Origin: Hormiphora californensis
Lineage: Eukaryota > Ctenophora > Tentaculata > Cydippida > Pleurobrachiidae
DNA length: 64,000 nucleotides
NCBI GenBank assembly: GCA_020137815.1
Contig: CM035351.1
Coordinates: 7,561,315 to 7,625,314 of the forward strand
Direction: 5' to 3'
Each line of letters opens with the position of its first letter. Position 1 is the stretch's first letter. Both the position numbers and the translations under genes were made by a program. Below, piece after piece: positions 11,666 to 26,555 of the stretch. The notes below the pieces were generated by a model. It did not search any database and was not told the origin of the DNA. It saw only the letters and a list, made by a program, of their open reading frames with translations.

Positions 11666-14600
11666 ATGACTTACCCCAATCAAGCTAATCCCCACGGAAT
11701 GAAGCAACGGGACCTGGAGGCCTTTTGGGCGGAGTTAAAAATTGGAATTGATCAGGTATAGTAGAAGGGTAGATTTGCATTATAATATATTCCTGATATA
11801 TAAGCGGGAGTTATAACAAGTTCATGTGTTGCCACGTTGTTTATGAGTCTCATGATTAATACAGTTAATGTGATTGATAGGGACAAAAGTCGAGAAGTTT
11901 TTTCTAAATAAATCAACGAGTCTCCTTTTGTCCCTATCAATCACATTAACTGTATTAAGCGGGAGTTATCCTGTAAAATACCTCACCATGTCTGCCCTGT
12001 ATAAAATACATATAGTCTAGTGAAAACATGTTTTGACCCCCGAAATTTTTGATGAATTTATAATTCCTTCACCAAAATGTCCTCAAAGGCCTTCTGGGTG
12101 AGATTCCAAAAGTCTACCAACCAAATCCTGGGGGAAGTACCCTTAATTGGCCCTAATTGGCTTGATGGTATAACTCGCCAATTTTGCTAACTCAGCTCTG
12201 GAGCGTCGTAGAGACCTTTCATTGGTCGCAATCGATCCGGAATATATGATTTTATATTAGTGCTATGAAGGTCCGAAGTCGCTATCTCTAACCGTTTAGC
12301 CGCTAATTGGATTTAACTGATTGATTGGACTTAATTGGGACCCTCGTATCTCAGCTCAGGGACATCGTAGAGACTTTTCATTAGTCGAAAACTGACCGGA
12401 ATGTGCAAGTTTATATTAGTGCTATGAAGGTCCAAAGTCGCTATCTCCAACCGTTTAGCCGGAAATCGAACTTCTTTAAAACCGTTTTGCGCATGGTTAT
12501 TGGGTTTGTAAGATTTTCTGTTTCTCAGCGCAGGAGCGTCGTAGAGACTTGATTCCGGTTGCAAACGAACCGGAATACCCAAGTTTATATTGACGCTATG
12601 AAGGTCCGAAGTCGCTATCTCCAACCAATTAGCCGTAAATTGGACTTAATTGACCTTAATTGGGCGAAATAGCCAAATAGACCGCAAATTAGTGGCAAAA
12701 TGTCTAACAAGCTAATTCCTTCACTAAGTGACCCTAATGGGTCCCCCGAATCACCAAAAAAAATCATGGCCGATCGGAGTTGCAGAAGACCCTTATTTCC
12801 GGGTGGGCGCGGCACCAGTATTTTCAGGCAGATGCCAAAAACGTAACTTTCCTTTGGGAAGGAGTAGAGACAAATCTAAGGACATTAAAATGTGTAGCGT
12901 CCTCGCATTAGTGGGGGTAGACGCCCATAAAAAGTTCCTATCTCATTTTGTTAATTGGTTAATTAGATAATTAGTTGTGCGCATAGCCATATTTCCGATA
13001 TTATACGGTTTAAATGGCTCAGTCATGAATAAGGACCTGTTTTTGACCGCTGAACACGATTATTCAAGCAATATAATGGAACTCAGAGGTGTGAAAAGTG
13101 TCTTAATTAGGCAAAATTGGATATAATTGGGTATAATTGGGTACGTTGACCATACATTATCTTACTAGATACACCCTAAAACCCACTTAAATATCTCCTA
13201 AAGCTCTCCCAGAACCCGGTAAGAGCCTCCTTAATACCCCTCAGACATTTCTAGATACCCTCAAAATCCACTAGATAGCCCTCAGAATTAACTAGATACT
13301 CCTCCGATCCTTCAGATACCCTCAGACGGGCATCAGACTCTGAGGCTCAGAGGCCACTAGATACCCCCTAGAATCACTAGTATGTGTCAATCACATCGTA
13401 TTGACGTCACCCAGCGCCCTCAGAATCCACTAGATGCCACTCAGACCGTACTGGATACCCCTCAGACCCTACCTGATACATATCAGACCGTGCTAGATAC
13501 CTGATACCCCTCTGATCCTCCCATTTAACTCTTAGACCATTCTAGTTATTTCTCTGACTCTACCTGAAATCCCTCAGGCAGTGCTAAATGGCCCTTTGAC
13601 TCTACTAGACCCTAACTAGATATGTATTACCTCTCAGACCATAAAAGATGCCCCTTAGACCATGCCAGATACTACCAATATACGCCTTAGCTGCTTAGAC
13701 CCTGCTAGATACTCACATATCCAACTAGCTACACCTTAGACCTTTCTAGATATCTCTTAGGCACTTCTAGACGCTCCAGACTCTATTAGAAATCTCTCAT
13801 ACCCATCTAGAAACCCTGAGGGCCTCGCAAAAGCCTAAGCATATACTCCTCATACCCTTCTAAAAACCCTTTTGACCCTAACTAGTAGTAGAAGTGTCTG
13901 GGGGTATTTAGTGGAGTCGGATGGGTATCTAGTAGAGTCTGACGCCTTTTTAGTGGGATTTAGAATCTACTAGATGCCCCTCAGGCTGTGCTATATATTC
14001 CACTAAGACTCTACTAGATACTTTTAGAGCCAATTGGATACCCCTCATAATCAACTAGATGCCATTCAGATTATGTTACTTTAGAGCCAAGAGTCGTGTA
14101 GATACATCTGTGACCATGCTAGTTTTGGTAATAAGGGGGTTCTAGAAGTGTATGAGGGGTATTTAGGATGCCCTGATGGGTTCTTGAAGGGCATAAGAGA
14201 TATCGAAAAGTGTTTGGGGACGTCTATAAGTACCTAAGAGATATCTAGAAAGGTCCAAGGTGTAGCTAGTTTGATCTGGGAGTATCTAGCAGGGTCTGTG
14301 GCGTATATTAGTAGTTTCTAGCAGGGTCTTAGGGGCATCTAGTATAGTAGGGTCTGAGGGGCGTCTAGTAGGGTAGAGGGGCATCTAAAATGGTCTATAT
14401 GTTGTATTGGAGGGTCAGAGGGGTATCAGGTGAGATATTAGGGTATCTAATAGGGTCTGAGGGGTATCCAGTACGGTCTGTGTGGCATCTAGTGGATTCT
14501 GAGGGCGCTGGGTGACGTCAATACGATGTGGTTGACACATACTAGTGATTCTAGGGGGTATCTAGTGGCCTCTGAGCCTCAGAGTCTGAGGCCCGTCTGA

Positions 14601-17600
14601 GGGTATCTGAAGGATCGGAGGAGTATCTAGTTAATTCTGAGGGCTATCTAGTGGATTTTGAGGGTATCTAGAAATGTCTGAGGGGTATTAAGGAGGCTCT
14701 GACCGGGTTCTGGGAGAGCTTTAGGAGATATTTAAGTGGGTTTTAGGGTGTATCTAGTAAGATAATGTATGGTCAACGTACCCAATTATACCCAATTATA
14801 TCCAATTTTGCCTAATTAAGACACTTTTCACACCTCTGAGTTCCATTATATTGCTTGAATAATCGTGTTCAGCGGTCAAAAACAGGTCCTTATTCATGAC
14901 TGAGCCATTTAAACCGTATAATATCGGAAATATGGCTATGCGCACAACTAATTATCTAATTAACCAATTAACAAAATGAGATAGGAACTTTTTATGGGCG
15001 TCTACCCCCACTAATGCGAGGACGCTACACATTTTAATGTCCTTAGATTTGTCTCTACTCCTTCCCAAAGGAAAGTTACGTTTTTGGCATCTGCCTGAAA
15101 ATACTGGTGCCGCGCCCACCCGGAAATAAGGGTCTTCTGCAACTCCGATCGGCCATGATTTTTTTTGGTGATTCGGGGGACCCATTAGGGTCACTTAGTG
15201 AAGGAATTAGCTTGTTAGACATTTTGCCACTAATTTGCGGTCTATTTGGCTATTTCGCCCAATTAAGGTCAATTAAGTCCAATTTACGGCTAATTGGTTG
15301 GAGATAGCGACTTCGGACCTTCATAGCGTCAATATAAACTTGGGTATTCCGGTTCGTTTGCAACCGGAATCAAGTCTCTACGACGCTCCTGAGCTGAGAA
15401 ACAGAAAATCTTACAAACCCAATAACCATGCGCAAAACGGTTTTAAAGAAGTTCGATTTCCGGCTAAACGGTTGGAGATAGCGACTTTGGACCTTCATAG
15501 CACTAATATAAACTTGCACATTCCGGTCAGTTTCCGACCAATGAAAAGTCTCTACGATGTCCCTGAGCTGAGATACGAGGGTCCCAATTAAGTCCAATCA
15601 ATCAGTTAAATCCAATTAGCGGCTAAACGGTTAGAGATAGCGACTTCGGACCTTCATAGCACTAATATAAAATCATATATTCCGGATCGATTGCGACCAA
15701 TGAAAGGTCTCTACGACGCTCCAGAGCTGAGTTAGCAAAATTGGCGAGTTATACCATCAAGCCAATTAGGGCCAATTAAGGGTACTTCCCCCAGGAGTTG
15801 GTTGGTAGACTTTTGGGATCTCACCCAGAAGGCCTTTGAGGACATTTTGGTGAAGGAATTATAAATGCATCAAAAATTTCGGGGGTCGACCCCTTTTTTA
15901 CACGTTTTCACTAGACTACATAGCAATGAGATGTAAAACGTATGTGCAATTACGTGTGTGAGCGATTATCCAAGAGATCTCTCAGCGATGTTTATTTTGA
16001 TAAGTTCAGCACCCACTGTATATCATCACTATCTCTAACTTCCCATTCTCCTCTAACTCACCCTCCCTCCCTTCCATTACCAATGAGTGGTATCCTGGGG
16101 GTATCCTAACTCTCGATCCCTCCCTTCCATTACCAATGAGTGGTATCCTAACTCACCACTCGATCCCCGCTAGGTCTACAACAAGGAGAATATCGACAGG
16201 AAGCGTTACATGCAGCTCTACTCGTGTGCCTACGACTACTGTGCGAATGTGACGGGGGATACCACCGCCAAGGCAGATCTACCTCGAGTAACCAGGAAAC
16301 CATCCAAACCGGGCACCAACAAGCAACAGGGTAAGGGGATGATGTGTGTCGTGATAAAGAAGACGCTACTGCCTGCACTTTGTGTTAGAGATAGATAGCC
16401 CATTTATCCCGCCCCCATTTATCCCGTACTTTCCCCAGGTGCCAGGTTTATTGGGCTGGAGCTGTACAAACGAATCAAGGACTACCTGGAATTACACTTG
16501 CAAACGTGCAGAGAGAAAATTGTGAGTTTAACACACACATATTCATGTGTGAAAGTTAGATTCTGTCAGACCCTGTTTTACTTGTTTAAACACGGCCAGT
16601 TCAAATGACGTCTGTAAAATTATTTCGAACTCCTTCATGAGAAGATCGGTTGATTTTATCTTGCGGCGTGTAGATCATACAGACTTATATTAGGTAGAAT
16701 CCTTCCTTCACATTCTTTCTGTTTCTAACAATACATCAACTGTTCATACCTCTGTTTCTGTCTCGGAATCCGGAATGAAAAGTTGGGACTCGCGTCACAT
16801 ATTGCTTCTGCTATTTTCAGATGGAGAAAGATCTCCAAGATGAGCTACTACTGGAGCACTATACCAAGCAATGGTCTGACTTCAAATTCAGCTCCCGAGT
16901 ACTAAATGGTATTTGCCAATATCTGAACAGACACTGGGTGAAGAGGAAGCGAGAGGAGGGCAACAAACGAATATACGAGATATCTGATGTAAGTGGCATA
17001 CTTGATAATATCATAGCGCTCGCAAGCGCCAATATTAGGCCAGGAAACATATTTGGGGTGAGAGTAGCACCATTGCATTTATTAGCAGAGTTACTCCTTC
17101 AAAATAAATAATTTATGCGCCCAAACAATTAAAGCTAATTTTCATTCTACTGGAAGTTTAAATTGTAGCAAAAGTTTAACTGAAATTAGTGGATGTGGCT
17201 GTGCTAATTTCGACTGCACTGTATAATATGTACGATATCTTGGTTTCGTGTCTTTGTAGGTTAGGGGTTATGATAGGGGTTAGGTAATGATATGTGTAGG
17301 ATGTAAAAAGGGCGTGGCCCAAAAAACCCATGTTCTCCACTTCGGATCGCAGAGAAAAAATCGTTGGTGTTTCTACCCGGGACCTATTAGGACATATCAC
17401 ACAATGCAAGATGAATCGCTTTGATAACTCTCGTTTCATTCTCATTTTGATCTTTGTCTACTGATGATTGGTGCCTCCTCGTGGGGCATCATGAAACATG
17501 TGTATAGACCTTAAAAACTTCCGTTGTTTTTAATTTGTAACTCTCGTTTCCCTAAAATGCCTAGATTGACCGGACTAATAGTAAATATCTTATCTCCTAG

Positions 17601-20600
17601 AAATAATGCCGATAAATGTAGGTAAATTGTTACACAATTATGAAATAAAATATAAAAATCGTTCATTCTATTGCCCCCTACCGGGGAATCCACCAAATTT
17701 GTTTGATTTTGGATCAATTAACACTATCATCTGCACAATTATTGAATAGGGAAGAAAACAAGAATCGTATTGAACAAGAATTAAAGCAAGGTTCTGGTTC
17801 TATTAGAATACACCCCGTTAATCTAGTATATTTATATAGCCTCAAATATTACTTTACTCCGTTTTAATGATTTCTAACCTCAACCCCATCTCTCTCTCTC
17901 TCTCAGTTGGCCCTGGTTCAGTGGAATGAACACATGTTGAGCCCACTAACGAGTCAGGTATATACACGAAAATAAATCAAGTGTGTGAGTGTGTGCTGTG
18001 TGTGTGTGTTTGCTTTCAACCTACTGAAACGCCCTCTTCTCGCCAGCACCGGCCGGGACAATCGGGTATTATGCGCTACACGACTAGCACCTTTCATCTC
18101 GATTGTAGAGTTGTTGGCGCGTTTGCCTGACCTTTTCTCTCTCACGAGAGCGCGCGCGTGGGTAAAATTCAGCTGATCTCCATCATGCCGCGGTCACAAG
18201 ACCATGAAATCACTGTTGACACCCTGGTTACCAATTACCCCTCAGGTAACCAAGGCGATACTTGTACTGATTGAGAAGGAACGAAATGGGGAGTTGGTTA
18301 ATACGGGCCTTATTAAGACAGCCATCAAGAGTTTCGTGGAGTTGGGTCTGAAGGGACACGCCCCTGAAAACAAGCTCAAAGTATACGCCCAGAACTTTGA
18401 ACACCACTTCCTTGCGGAGACTACGTGCTTTTACACCAACGAAAGTTCATCCTTCCTTCAGCAGAATCCGGTTTGTGATATAATACTTCCCATCTTTTCT
18501 CAAGTTTTACCATCATTATCATAACGTGTTTATGTTTTCAAAACACATGGGTTTAAATGTTAGTTTGTATTATGCAACCTCTACTATAACTGCTGCTGCG
18601 GATGTTATATAACTTATGTATATGATGTTATACCCCCATAATTAAGATCGTCTTATTTCCCTGTGGCAGGTTCCAGAGTACCTGAAGCAGGCCCAGAAGC
18701 GGCTCAAAGAGGAAATGGATAGGTGTGATAAGTACCTGGATGAGAGCACCCGATTTGAGCTGGAGCAGAAGTGTGTACATGTGCTAGTTGAGAAACATCT
18801 GGAGTTGTTCTTTGCAGAGTTTGTTAATCTGCTGGACAACGACAAGAATGAAGGTACTAATCACCCCCTCCCCGCCGTACTAGTGGTGTTAGATTGTAGA
18901 TGTGACTAGATGTGATGGAAGAAGATACGTGCAAATGGTGTACTTATTATTCATCAGTTTCACCAAAACGAGTGCTCCCTAGTCCACAATCCACACTCCA
19001 CAATCGTGTCCATGACCTTCTCTAAGGGACATTATTATTTCACAATCCGCCCAGATATTGGTCGGATGTACGAGTTGGTTGTGAGGTTACCCACTGGGTT
19101 GCAGCACCTGAAGAATCTACTGGAAAATCATATCAAATCAGTTGGGCTGAAGGCGGTGGAGGCTTGTGGTAGAGGCAAGGATTCAGTGGTAAATATGTTG
19201 TTTTAACTTACCTGATTCTCTCTCACCGTGCCTCGTAAAGGAGGGTTAGAATACAATAACATATCTGAACGTTTTTATAATGACCCCCGTTACCCACAGG
19301 ATCCGAAAGAGTACGTAAAGGCGCTCCTCGAGGTGCACAAGAAATACAATGACCTAGTAACAACGTCATTCGATAAGAATCCTATCTTTGTGCAAGCTCT
19401 GGATAAGGCGTGTACTGCCTTTATGAACAAGAACTGTGTATCAGAAACGTGTAATAACACAGGGAAATCACCTGAACTTCTCGCCAAATACTGCAATCTC
19501 CTCCTAAAGAAAAGGTTCGTGTAAACTTTTAAAAAACAGACCCGACAAAAATCTTGTTTGATAACCTTCCATCTTCTTGCCTTGCCCTCTCCCCGTACTC
19601 TCCCATCTTCCTAGTTCCCGTATATCGGCTGGGGAAGACCTGGAATCAATACTGAACAATGTTATGGTTATCTTCAAATACATCTTGGAGAAAGATGTTT
19701 TCCAGAGGTTCTACAGATCCCTCCTGGCTCACCGGCTTGTCAATGATACCTCTGTAGTCACATGATCTGGAGGGAACCATGATCTCAAATCTGAAGGTAG
19801 GGACCTCTCCACCCGCTCTTTGAGTGACCCCTCCCCCGTCCTCCTTTGCCCTTTGAGGTACCCCTCCTCCCTTTGTGAGGGAGCTCTGTAAGGGATGTGA
19901 AACAATGAGAATAAAGGAAAGGGCTATTATTTGTGATGAAACTATGTTCTCCAGATGTATACTGTGTCTTACTACTACTCTCATGCTCTAATGTCATTAT
20001 TTACAGCAAGAGTGTGGGTTCGAGTACACTAGCAAGCTGCAGAAAATGTATACTGATACTCACACCAGTAGAGACTTGAACGATCGATTCCACGAGTTTT
20101 GCAGCACACCAAGTACGTATTTTAGGAGCCTCTCTCCGCCCCACTGAGAACTTGTTGAGTAACAACTGAGAACAGGATTCAATGATTCATGGACAATCAT
20201 GTTTCAAATAGTCCATCAAGTGTTAATCCTACCACTTTTACAGTTCCTGGATTTTCTGTTATGGTTCTTTCTGACGGATCTTGGCCCTTCCCCCGACCCA
20301 CATCCGAGTTTAACGTCCCCCCTGAACTACAGGTTTGTACCATAATAGGCCTTCTTCATATCATATGTTGCCCATATTTGGTCAGAACACTTAACTTGAT
20401 GCCCATATATGGTGGTAACGTGACTCATTACCAGGTGTACCACGAAAAGTTCTCAACATTCTACGATAAACAGCACAGCGGCCGAAAGTTATCATGGCTG
20501 TATAATCAAAGCAAAGGTGGGAGACAAGTTGACGAAATTAGGACACGATTTTTAGGGAAGATGTCAATTGTAAATTCGAATTTTTTAATCAAGAGACAGG

Positions 20601-21774
20601 GTGCCGTTTGCGCGTGCTAAACGTTTTCGCTCATATCTCCTGTTCCTGATAAGATGAAGACTTGATTTTGGTTGCGTTGAAAAGGTCCTAAAATTATCTT
20701 TCCAACGCTTCCGGGTTCAAGTCTTAAGATTGCCAGGAACTTGATCTCGATTGTCACACGCAAATACAATACGCCGCGTGACCTCTCTGAATGCACGGCC
20801 CCCTGTCCCTTGATTAAAAAATTCGACTATAATGTTTGGAAAAAACAGCTGACTAGATAAGTTCGTCAATTAGATTCGCTTGTCCATCAGGTGAACTTGA
20901 ATGGAGTAGGAAGCCCAAATCGACCCACCGTTTCCAGTGTACAATGTTCCAAACAAGTATCCTCCTGCTATTTAACCACAAAGACAGTTACACATTCGAG
21001 GAGATTCAGTCGAATACGGCCCTCGACCCAGAGCGACTCGATCAGATACTAAAACAACTCATCTCCTTCAATGTCCTGAAGAGTTCCTCAGGCACGGAGG
21101 GCAGCACCCTAGCTGCGGAAAACATCGATTTGAATCTCGACTTTTCAAGGTGAGGTTCTACAAGCTGAACTCTCAAGATTGCTTTAGGAGTTGACTATTT
21201 GTATTTCTTTGTTCTACAATATACTCAATTATTGTGCATTTTTCCTAAAATGTTCCTTAAATCCCCTCTCTCTCTCTTTAGTCGGAAGATTAGAATAAAC
21301 TTGGCGATGCCCTTAAAGACAGAAGCTAAACAGGAGACAGAACAGACACACCAGAGTGTTAGAGAAGATCGGAATCTTGTGATACAGGTATCACCCCTGG
21401 CCCCGTAGCCCTCCCTCGATCACCTTTATACCATTCTTGGGTAGTTGGTACATCCCTCTATCCATCCCCTCTAGATTCTGTCAAATCAATTCCAATACTT
21501 CCCAGGCTCGTGTGGTTAGGATCATGAAAGATAGGAAGCGGCTGAAACATTCTCTACTTCTTGCTGAGGTCCTACACCAACTACAGAATTTCCAGCCTAG
21601 CGTACAATCAATCAAGGTAAGGAACTGGGGGTCTTTTAATCGTAACTGTAATTTCTAGCTACATGTCCTATCCTTACCTCCCTCTCTTTTCAGAAAGCGA
21701 TCGGTATCCTGATAGATAAGGAGTATATCGACAGAGTGGAAAATGAAAATGATGTCTACCAGTATCGGGCGTGA
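11666..21774 (+). CDS. CUL1: Cullin-1, SCF ubiquitin ligase scaffold
   Basis: Seventeen exons: 11666-11755, 16174-16330, 16439-16521, 16821-16988, 17907-17957, 18246-18470, 18670-18853, 19055-19188, 19300-19514, 19615-19796, 20007-20112, 20244-20332, 20435-20516, 20891-21149, 21282-21387, 21506-21616 and 21694-21774. All junction phases agree, giving about 773 residues (human CUL1 has 776). N-terminal cullin repeats begin [14 protein letters not shown]. The cullin-homology domain includes [15 protein letters not shown]. The winged-helix end has [11 protein letters not shown], where the Lys after RIM matches the neddylation site, and the protein closes YQYRA. The family scaffold binds SKP1/F-box proteins at its N-terminus and RBX1 at its C-terminus. 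One extra base at 19754-19757 in exon 10 breaks the frame between RLVNDTS and the block ending in MISNLK. Removing a base restores exact family alignment, so I read it as an assembly error. Intron 1 is 4.4 kb and holds two mobile elements. Confidence 0.95.
11801..11969. mobile_element. Short hairpin insertion X, copy 1 (CUL1 intron 1)
   Basis: A 141-bp insert is flanked by perfect 14-bp direct repeats TAAGCGGGAGTTAT (11801-11814 and 11956-11969). Inside is the box TTGTTTATGAGTCTCATGAT, then an inverted repeat of about 32 bp (11857-11888 against 11926-11958). The inner end of each arm is GGGACAAAAG. A second copy, at 24697-24887, shares the two boxes but has different arms. Direct repeats of this length resemble target duplications made by target-primed reverse transcription. 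No coding capacity is visible. Confidence 0.6.
12013..15918. mobile_element. 3.9-kb giant inverted-repeat (foldback) element in CUL1 intron 1
   Basis: The ends are inverted copies (TAGTCTAGTGAAAAC at 12013; its complement ends at 15918), flanked by CATA on both sides. The arms are nearly identical inverted repeats, roughly 12013-13500 against 14430-15918. Each arm contains three tandem units of 159-174 bp that include GAAGGTCCGAAGTCGCTATC (starts at 12267, 12426 and 12600). The middle, about 13150-14780, consists of short degenerate repeats of the type CTAGATACCCCTCAGACC in both orientations. Identical frames of 66, 80 and 97 codons occur in both arms but resemble no known protein. A non-autonomous DNA transposon is the best reading. 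The superfamily is unclear, and the target duplication could be TA or CATA. Confidence 0.85.
16061..16160 (+). repeat. 56-bp tandem duplication before CUL1 exon 2
   Basis: The sequence TCCCTCCCTTCCATTACCAA and its continuation occurs twice, 56 bp apart, just upstream of the exon 2 acceptor. It adds pyrimidine-rich sequence but does not change coding. Confidence 0.7.
20576..20829. mobile_element. MITE-like inverted-repeat insertion in CUL1 intron 13
   Basis: Terminal inverted repeats TCGAATTTTTTAATCAAG (left) and their complement (right) extend about 33 bp with a few mismatches. They bound a non-coding insert of about 250 bp with CGCG-rich subterminal stretches. TA lies near both borders, but the exact duplication is not certain. 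Confidence 0.6.
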
Positions 21775-22359
21775 TCATTATATACCGGATGTAAAACGTG
21801 ATCTCTATACGATATGAATATCTCCCGTATTTGTTTCGATTTTCTCTCCCTCCTTTTCCTCCTCTACTTTGTTTTTCTGGTCTGTCTCCAGGATGTTGTG
21901 GTGACTTGATGTTCACTACACGGGGTATTGTGTGTTGTTGCAAAAACCAATAAAACTGTTCTAGCAGAGGGGTCTATCTATTTTTTATTACCATGATTTG
22001 TAAATTTTCTCAAGATTTACTGCAGTTACTTGTAAGTAAAAGTTCTTCAAGTTCAGCAATTCATGTCTATCTTTATTTGGAAGGAAATTCTCGGAAATGT
22101 CAATTGATTTTGAGCCATTGATTTTTGGTCCAAATTTTACACGCGCAAATACAGTGCCGCGCAATATCTATTATTTTTACATTCACAATAATGGCGCCGC
22201 GCGTTGTAATTTCATACTCACAAAATAAAAGTTCAAAATTCCGATTTTGAAATTTGAACTTTTTGTTTGGTTTTGAAAACCGTTTGAACTTTGATTAATG
22301 ATTTAAACAGTGGTCTGTGGCATATTCATGTTATATTATAATAATCTTGCAATAGGAAA
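21775..22359. other. CUL1 3' flank and TMEM186-like promoter region
   Basis: After the CUL1 stop there is a polyadenylation signal, then AT-rich DNA. A CGCG-rich stretch at about 22140-22205 (ACACGCGCAAATACAGTGCC) resembles sequence at about 20750-20780. A short inverted repeat around AAAGTTCAAA/TTTGAACTTT lies near 22225-22265. Nothing else was recognised. Confidence 0.5.
21949..21954 (+). terminator. CUL1 polyadenylation signal
   Basis: A canonical AATAAA about 175 bp after the CUL1 stop codon, followed by a T-rich stretch (CTATTTTTTATT). Confidence 0.75.
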
Positions 22360-23046
22360 ATGTTATCTCGATTCTCCAGACCCACCAAAACTCCATGGAC
22401 GATCCTCCGACCATTCTCAACAGCCGCTCAACAAACTGAAGTTGCCGAACCGATCCTCGTCACGCGAGTACCCGCTTCAAAGATGAATCTAGCTAAGCAA
22501 ATAATGAAGATCAATCAGATCATCAGCGGAATAGGGTTTGTGGGTAATATCGGGTGTGTGGGATACTGGCAGGCAATGGAACCCCTGTCGTTGGAATATT
22601 CCGCAACGTTTGCATTTAACTTCATGGTGTTGACTATGTTCCCATGGTTACCGATTCTTGGAAGTACACGGTTGTTAGGACGAATCGAGCTAAACGAGAA
22701 ACATGGTGTGCTAACTGTATCACATATCGATTTTGATCGGGAAAGGATCGACAAATCGTTTAATGTTCGACAGTGTTACTTTCCCAAGGATAAAATCTTC
22801 TGTCAACTACCAGATGGGAAGTACCTGTACAATCGACGATTAGCAAACCAAGAAGCCTTGGAGTTACTTGAGAGTGTTGCAAGTGAAAAACCAAAGAATG
22901 CAAAGGGAGGATTTCTAGATGACAATGCCTTGCGATGGTTTAGAGTGTCGGCATTTACCGTATTCCTCTTTGTGGCCTGCTTTCTAAGGACAGTGTATGA
23001 GCAAGCAAAAGTTAAATCTGAAGAGATTAAAAAAGTGAAATCTTGA
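22360..23046 (+). CDS. TMEM186: TMEM186-like mitochondrial inner-membrane protein
   Basis: An intronless 228-residue frame. The first 25 residues are basic and Ser/Thr-rich with no acidic residues (MLSRFSRPTKTPWTILRPFS), as in a mitochondrial presequence. Two hydrophobic segments lie at about 48-66 and 84-103. They are followed by LLGRIELNEKHGVLTVSHID, which matches the TMEM186 pattern LVGILYLNE...LRVAHL. Then come a Pro/Lys stretch and FCQLPDGKYLYN. A third hydrophobic segment near the C-terminus (SAFTVFLFVACFLRTVY) is not something I know from the human protein. TMEM186 belongs to the MCIA complex that assembles respiratory complex I. The assignment rests on one conserved block and the topology, so a related TMEM family is possible. 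Confidence 0.5.
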   Translation: MLSRFSRPTKTPWTILRPFSTAAQQTEVAEPILVTRVPASKMNLAKQIMKINQIISGIGFVGNIGCVGYWQAMEPLSLEYSATFAFNFMVLTMFPWLPILGSTRLLGRIELNEKHGVLTVSHIDFDRERIDKSFNVRQCYFPKDKIFCQLPDGKYLYNRRLANQEALELLESVASEKPKNAKGGFLDDNALRWFRVSAFTVFLFVACFLRTVYEQAKVKSEEIKKVKS

Positions 23047-23531
23047 AGAGGTTATTTTGTGATTAAGTTATTCAATGTAGTAAATTATTTAAAAACACCA
23101 TTTTTTCCCTGCCCGGGTGGATGCCCGAAGGGCATCCACCCGGATGATCGTTTTAGCACGTGTGCTAAAAAGATCATAAAGGGTTTAGAAATCTCGGATT
23201 TGAAATAGTAACTCGAGCGTGGTCAAAATCGCGTGTGTCACGGTAGCAGCATAGTAACTGCTCCTTCATAAAATCAAATAACTGTTTTGATGAAATATGA
23301 TGTCAGGACGCTTATTTTTCAAAGCGCGGCGCTCACAACACTGTTGCTGAAGGGGTGAGGGTAGAGTAAAACAGCTGTGTAACTGCATACATACAGGACG
23401 CATGCATCTCACATTGTGACCAAGCCTTGATATTGTGATACTGATAGTGTGATACTGATCCTGTCGACGGAGGGCAGGGAAACACCGCATTATGAATACA
23501 TAATGCAATAATTCTTGTTAGTAGAGTAGCC
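23047..23531. other. Spacer before gamma-tubulin, containing double-hairpin repeat
   Basis: The spacer holds the double-hairpin repeat at 23113-23200 followed by a stretch (TGTCACGGTAGCAG...CTGCTCCTTCATAAAA) that also has counterparts near 3020-3350. The gamma-tubulin promoter must lie in the remaining 300 bp. Confidence 0.55.
23113..23200. repeat. Double-hairpin repeat, copy 2
   Basis: A 14-bp stem with a GAA loop (23113-23143) is followed at once by a second hairpin (23144-23177, stem of about 15 bp with two mismatches) and AAAGGGTTTAGAA. The layout matches 3207-3303, with different stem sequence but the same three-base loop. Confidence 0.6.

Positions 23532-26555
<3,024 letters not shown>

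Noticed and set aside
12331-12815. 97- and 66-codon frames, repeated at 15107-15591
   Set aside because: They are identical because they lie in the inverted arms of the 3.9-kb element and resemble no protein; treated as non-coding parts of it.
19751-19760. Programmed frameshift or 4-base GTAG micro-intron in CUL1
   Set aside because: No slippery site or stimulatory structure is evident, and similar one-base errors occur in two other genes of the window; an assembly indel is simpler.
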